Shown one piece after another: positions 60,240-64,000 of a stretch of 64,000 bases of DNA. Location: positions 62,001-126,000 of the forward strand of contig CAZIAK010000005.1 of NCBI GenBank assembly GCA_964537035.1, read 5' to 3'. Both the position numbers and the translations under genes were made by a program. This stretch comes from CAZIAK01 sp964537035 (lineage in GTDB: Bacteria; Planctomycetota; B15-G4). Every line of letters begins with the position of its first letter. Position 1 is the first letter of the stretch. Under the pieces are notes generated by a model, which ran no database searches, was not told the DNA's origin, and worked only from the letters and a program-made list of their open reading frames with translations.

Positions 60240-61279
60240 TCTGCGAACGCCGCGTCGAAGGCCAGCTCACTTGCGGGGAAGTCCAGCGCGCGCACGAAGC
60301 GCACGGCCTCCGCCGCGCCGTGTTCTCGATCCATCAAGGCGTCCTCCCACTCGACGGACAGGGGCCCGGCGTAGCGCTGTTGGTTGAGCAGGCGCACGAT
60401 CGACTCGAAGTCGATACGGCCCCGTCCCGGTGAACGAAAATCCCAGTGGCGGCCGTCTGTGCCGAAGTCGAGGTGACCACCGAACACACCCGCCGCCGTG
60501 GGCGCGGCCGACCACCACACATCTTTGACGTGGACGTTGAACAGCCGCTCGCCAAACTCGCGCAAGAAGGCCAGATAGTCCACGCCCTGGTAGCCGAAGT
60601 GGGAGGGGTCGAAGTTGAAACCAAAGGCCGGGTGGTGGCCGAGGGCTGCCAGCGCCCGACGGCTGGTGACGATGTCGAAGGCGATCTCGGTGGGATGCAC
60701 TTCGAGCGCGAAGACGACTCCCTGTGCAGCGTAGTCATCGAGGATCGGCCGCCAACGCCGGGCGAAGTCGCCGTAGCCCTCGTCGATCGCCCCGGACGGC
60801 AAGGGCGGAAAGGCATAGGCCGCATCCCAGATGGAGCTGCCGGTGAAACCCACCACCACGGTACGCCCGGTCGCAGCCAACAGCGCCTTCACGTTGTCGG
60901 GAGCGCAGTCAAAGAAGGCCCGGGCGGCGCGCCCCGTGGCGATCATCTCGTCGGCGGCCCGCTGACGCACGCCCTCTGGATCACCATCACCCCACACCTG
61001 CTCGGAGAGGATGCCCTGGTGTCGGCCGTCGATCTTGTCGCACACCGCCTGCCCCACCAGGTGATTGCTGATGGCGTAACAGGACAGCCCGTGACTCTGC
61101 AGCAGGGCCCACAGCTGCTCGCAGTAGCCAGGTTCGGCGAGCGCACGGCGGACCTCGAAGTGATCCCCCCAGCAGGCCAGCTCCAGGCCGTCGTAGCCAA
61201 AGGCTGCGGCCTTCTCGCACAGCGTGGCCAGGGGCAGGTCAGCCCACTGGCCGGTGAAGAGGGTCACGGGTCGAGGCAT
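60236..61279 (-). CDS. Sugar phosphate isomerase/epimerase (xylose-isomerase-like TIM barrel)
   Basis: The 347-residue protein begins VTLFTGQWADLPLATLCEKA with FGYDGLELACWGDH. It shows metal-site patterns of AP-endonuclease-2-type TIM barrels: FALEVHPTEIAFD, FGFNFDPSHFGYQGVDYLAF, NVHVKDV, and GPLSVEWEDALMDRE. It probably isomerises or epimerises a sugar, with a divalent metal. Its stop overlaps the MFS gene start (ATGA). The Gfo/Idh/MocA oxidoreductase gene lies 118 nt upstream on the same strand. The three would form a sugar uptake and conversion cassette. Confidence 0.88.
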   Translation of the reverse strand: MPRPVTLFTGQWADLPLATLCEKAAAFGYDGLELACWGDHFEVRRALAEPGYCEQLWALLQSHGLSCYAISNHLVGQAVCDKIDGRHQGILSEQVWGDGDPEGVRQRAADEMIATGRAARAFFDCAPDNVKALLAATGRTVVVGFTGSSIWDAAYAFPPLPSGAIDEGYGDFARRWRPILDDYAAQGVVFALEVHPTEIAFDIVTSRRALAALGHHPAFGFNFDPSHFGYQGVDYLAFLREFGERLFNVHVKDVWWSAAPTAAGVFGGHLDFGTDGRHWDFRSPGRGRIDFESIVRLLNQQRYAGPLSVEWEDALMDREHGAAEAVRFVRALDFPASELAFDAAFAE

Positions 61280-61397
61280 GGGATGTCTCCACGGGGCGGC
61301 AGGGCCAGCGGCTCAGGCACAGCGGGACACCGTTGCCCGCGCCACAAGCCGCCCTCGGGTTCTATCACACAGCCACCAAGGCAGCGCTGGCCAGGGC

Positions 61398-62549
61398 TCA
61401 CTTGATCTCGGACAGGCGCACCGAACACCGCTCTCTCGCAGCCACGAGCGCGGCCTCCAGGACCCGCTGGGTCTGCCAGGCGTCTTCGAAGTCGGGGAGC
61501 GCCGCCTCGGCAGTGCCCCCGGACAGCACGCGCACGATGTCAGCGGCCATGTTCACGAAGCCGTGCTCGTAGCCCAGCACATGGGCGTCGGGCCACCAGG
61601 CCGCGGCGTACGGGTGGTTGCCCGCAGACGTGCACATGATTCGGCGCCAGCCCGCAGTTCGAGCCCCCACGCTCTCTTCGTGCAACCAGAGCACGTTCAT
61701 GTCCTCGAAGTCGAAGCGCAGCGAACCCTCCGCGCCGTTCACCTCGAGGGTGTTGCGGTTCAGGTGCCCCGGTGCCACCCGGCTGGCCTCGAAGCTCGCC
61801 GTGGCGCCGCCCTTCAACGAAGCCGTGAAGAGCAGGGAGTCGTCGACATCGCTACGGCCTCGACGCCCGCTGCCGTCTGGCAGCTCTCGCTCACGGACAA
61901 ACGTCTTGGCCACGGCCCCATGCACCGTGCGGATCTCCTGCCCGGTGACGAAACGGGCCATGTCGATCAGGTGGGCGTTCAGGTCGCCGTGAGCCCCGCT
62001 GCCCGCGCGACGCTTTCGAAAGCGCCAGCTCAGAGGACAGCCAGGCCCTCCCCAGCTCTGCAGATAGGTGGCCCGTACATGGTGGATCGCGCCCAGGCGC
62101 CCTTCGGCCACGAGCTGCTGGGCCAGCGCCACAGCAGGACAGCGGCGATAGTTGAACCAGACAAACGTCTTGCAACCCTTGGCCTTGCGAGCGGCGTCAC
62201 GCATGGCCCGGGCGTCGTCGAGAGTGCCAGCCAGGGGTTTCTCGCAGGCCACATGCTTGCCCGCCTCGAGCATGGCGATGGCCTGCTCGGCATGCACGTC
62301 ATTGGGCGTGCCGATATCGACCAGATCGAGAGACGGGTCTGCAGCCAGGTCGGACCAATCGCTGGTGTGACGGGCCCAGCCCCAGCGTGCGGCGAAGGGA
62401 GCCAGCTCGGCCCCGTCCCGGGCGGCCACCGCAGCCAGGACAACAGCTCGGGGCAGATCGAAGAAGCGAGGCGCCTGTCCCCAGGCATTGCTGTGGGCAC
62501 GGCCCATGAACTTCTGGCCGATCAACGCGACATTCAGCGGGCGTGCCAT
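61398..62549 (-). CDS. Gfo/Idh/MocA family oxidoreductase
   Basis: The 383-residue enzyme starts at 62549 with ARPLNVALIGQKFMGRAHSN, an NAD(P) Rossmann site. It has the conserved ACEKPLAGTLDDARAMRDAA, with the active Lys-Pro, and a C-terminal domain with SPLS-like strands. The W-F-N-Y-R-R segment and GSGAHGDLNAHLIDMARFVT are typical. It oxidises or isomerises sugars or inositol-type compounds; substrate is unknown. It is co-directional with the isomerase gene and with the MocR gene upstream, across an intergenic gap of about 80 nt. Confidence 0.9.
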   Translation of the reverse strand: MARPLNVALIGQKFMGRAHSNAWGQAPRFFDLPRAVVLAAVAARDGAELAPFAARWGWARHTSDWSDLAADPSLDLVDIGTPNDVHAEQAIAMLEAGKHVACEKPLAGTLDDARAMRDAARKAKGCKTFVWFNYRRCPAVALAQQLVAEGRLGAIHHVRATYLQSWGGPGCPLSWRFRKRRAGSGAHGDLNAHLIDMARFVTGQEIRTVHGAVAKTFVRERELPDGSGRRGRSDVDDSLLFTASLKGGATASFEASRVAPGHLNRNTLEVNGAEGSLRFDFEDMNVLWLHEESVGARTAGWRRIMCTSAGNHPYAAAWWPDAHVLGYEHGFVNMAADIVRVLSGGTAEAALPDFEDAWQTQRVLEAALVAARERCSVRLSEIK

Positions 62550-62628
62550 GGTGCCTCTCTCTCGAAACGGGTGCCCAGCCATTCGACGCTCCCCCGGGCC
62601 CTGTTGCAAGGACAGGGCCGCTCGCCGA

Positions 62629-64000
62629 TCAGACCACGAGAGCGGTGTGCTGGGGCTGACCCTCCAGCAGCTGGGCCAGCAGACTCACGCCCTGCTTGCA
62701 GAGTCTGCGAGTGGGAGGTGTGCCCAGGCAGACCCGGACCGCGGGGGGAGGCTGAGCAGCGCCCACGGTGAAGGCGCTGGCCTGGGCCAGGGCCACACCC
62801 CTGGAGCGGGCCTGGCCCACGAACTCATCAGCCCGCCAGGGCACCGGCAAGGGCAGCCAGACGTGGGGCGACTCACGGTGGCTGGGTGTGGTCGCAGCAC
62901 TGCAGATCTGGTCGAACAGCTGGCGCCGAGCGGCCACTTCTCGACGCTTCCGTGCGACCACTTCGTCTGCAGCTCCGCCTTCGATCCAACGTGTGGCGAT
63001 CTCGGCCATGAGCGGCGCGGCCATCCAGCCCACCGCCGTGACCCGGGCCGCGGTGCGGTCGACCAGGGCGGCAGTGCCCGGGCCCACGTCCGGCACCAGC
63101 AGGTAGCCGATACGCAACCCCGGGGCGATCGACTTCGACGTCCCGGCGATGTACCAGGTCTGTTCAGGTGCCAGGCTGGCCAGGGTCGGCGGAGGCTGGG
63201 CGCAGAGAAAGCCGAAGCTGTCATCTTCGATCACGGCCACATGATGGCGGCGCACGATCTCGACGACGGCCTGCCTGCGATCGGCCGCGAGCTGCACGCC
63301 GGTAGGATTGTGGATCGTCGGCATGGTGTAGAGCGCGGCCACGTTTGGCGCCGCGCAGGCCGCCTCCAGAGCGCCGGGCAGCAGGCCCCCCTCGTCAGAA
63401 GCCACCGCCACCAAGGTCAGCCCCAGCAGTCCGGCCAGGGACTTGATGCCCGGATAGGTCTGAGCTTCGGTGAGCACCACGTCTCCCGGGCGAGCCAGGA
63501 CGGACAACACCAGGGTCATGGCGTGTTGGACGCCGCCGCAAACCAACACCCGGTCCACCTCGGCGGCCACACCCGAGCGACTGATCCAGCCAGCTCCCGC
63601 GGCGCGATGTTCTGGCAGACCGTGGGTCTGGTAGCCGGTGAACAGGTGCGCCTGCTCCGGCTCTTCGGCGAAGCTGGCGAACAGGGCCCCGGCGTCCAGG
63701 AGCAGCGGATCGGTCACCGGGATGTTGAAGTTGAAATCGATGAGCGGCGGGCCCGAACCCTCTTGCAGTACGGCGGGGCGATCGCGCGCGCCCGAGCGTA
63801 CGAAGGTCCCCCGGCCCACCGTGCCCTCGACCAGACCTCGTCGGGCGGCCTCGGCGTAGCCCCGAGTCACCGTGACCACATTGACCCCCAAGGTGCGGGC
63901 CAAATCTCTGTGCGTGGGCAGGCGATCCCCGGGGCGCAGCAGGCCACCGCGGATGTCCGCCGCCAACGCATCGGCGATGGCCACGTACACGGGCCCGGGA
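62629..64000 (-). CDS. MocR/PdxR-type GntR regulator with aminotransferase domain (cut by window end)
   Basis: At least 453 residues are visible. The N-terminus is beyond base 64000, because the frame stays open to the edge and the usual first residues precede YVAIADALAADIRGG. A GntR winged helix (LRPGDRLPTHRDLARTLGVN, then TVTRGYAEAARRGLVEGTVG) is followed by a fold-type I aminotransferase domain with the PLP lysine in AGTSKSIAPGLRIGYLL. MocR proteins use PLP and an amine ligand to regulate nearby genes such as pyridoxal or GABA genes. Targets here are unknown; the downstream sugar genes are candidates. Confidence 0.92.
   Translation of the reverse strand, partial: PGPVYVAIADALAADIRGGLLRPGDRLPTHRDLARTLGVNVVTVTRGYAEAARRGLVEGTVGRGTFVRSGARDRPAVLQEGSGPPLIDFNFNIPVTDPLLLDAGALFASFAEEPEQAHLFTGYQTHGLPEHRAAGAGWISRSGVAAEVDRVLVCGGVQHAMTLVLSVLARPGDVVLTEAQTYPGIKSLAGLLGLTLVAVASDEGGLLPGALEAACAAPNVAALYTMPTIHNPTGVQLAADRRQAVVEIVRRHHVAVIEDDSFGFLCAQPPPTLASLAPEQTWYIAGTSKSIAPGLRIGYLLVPDVGPGTAALVDRTAARVTAVGWMAAPLMAEIATRWIEGGAADEVVARKRREVAARRQLFDQICSAATTPSHRESPHVWLPLPVPWRADEFVGQARSRGVALAQASAFTVGAAQPPPAVRVCLGTPPTRRLCKQGVSLLAQLLEGQPQHTALVV

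Overview
The window is high-GC bacterial DNA with one 100-N scaffold gap (47326-47425), so it probably comes from a draft or metagenome assembly. The gene families point to a planctomycete-like bacterium. They include an ECF sigma factor overlapping a Ser/Thr kinase with a formylglycine-enzyme-like domain, FG-GAP repeat exported proteins, many alkaline-phosphatase/sulfatase-fold enzymes, EutN/CcmL microcompartment vertex proteins and an oversized GreA. This assignment is an inference from gene content. I saw no rRNA, tRNA, insertion sequence, prophage or CRISPR array.

Layout. 1-4.1 kb: the tail of a DJ-1/PfpI protein, a MoaD/ThiS plus BNR-repeat pair, then a SurA-N-like exported protein followed by three tandem EutN/CcmL genes. 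4.4-9.9 kb: two FG-GAP proteins around an alpha/beta hydrolase, then a lone response regulator. 10-13 kb: membrane rhodanese, mutY and ygfZ. 12.9-21 kb: kinase and ECF sigma factor, then a giant membrane sulfatase-fold protein. 21-26.5 kb: sfsA, fabI, thiO and a double-FHA protein. 27.3-36.1 kb: a sulfate-activation operon. 36.1-45.9 kb: a tightly overlapping minus-strand operon for acyl-CoA oxidation and B12-dependent methylmalonyl-CoA chemistry, ending in a giant GreA and a nitroreductase/methyltransferase fusion. 46-51.6 kb: SIS isomerase, PyrK-like subunit, a membrane protein, argS and apt. 52.5-57.7 kb: a cyclic-di-GMP riboswitch upstream of a FliA/WhiG-type sigma factor, then birA, rph, rdgB and lepA. 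57.7-64 kb: a DUF1294 protein, a small coiled-coil protein, three sugar-metabolism or transport genes and a MocR-type regulator cut by the window end.

The strongest candidate for an undescribed system is 27.3-36.1 kb. A ribbon-helix-helix (RHH) protein, ATP sulfurylase, a cytoplasmic sulfatase-fold enzyme, APS kinase, two exported or membrane-anchored phosphodiesterase-fold enzymes, a second RHH protein and an Oxa1/DUF106-like membrane protein are co-directional and closely spaced. Both RHH proteins, the APS kinase and a divergent lipoprotein end in a similar C-terminal tail (K-L-x-x-L-G-Y-L/I, with optional S). An operator-like palindrome lies before the first RHH gene. The enzymes would make PAPS, but there is no sulfotransferase, APS/PAPS reductase or CysDN in the window, so the purpose of the PAPS is unexplained.

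The second notable item is the riboswitch at 52563-52650, which suggests that cyclic-di-GMP controls translation of a motility-type sigma factor carrying a histone-H1-like N-terminus.
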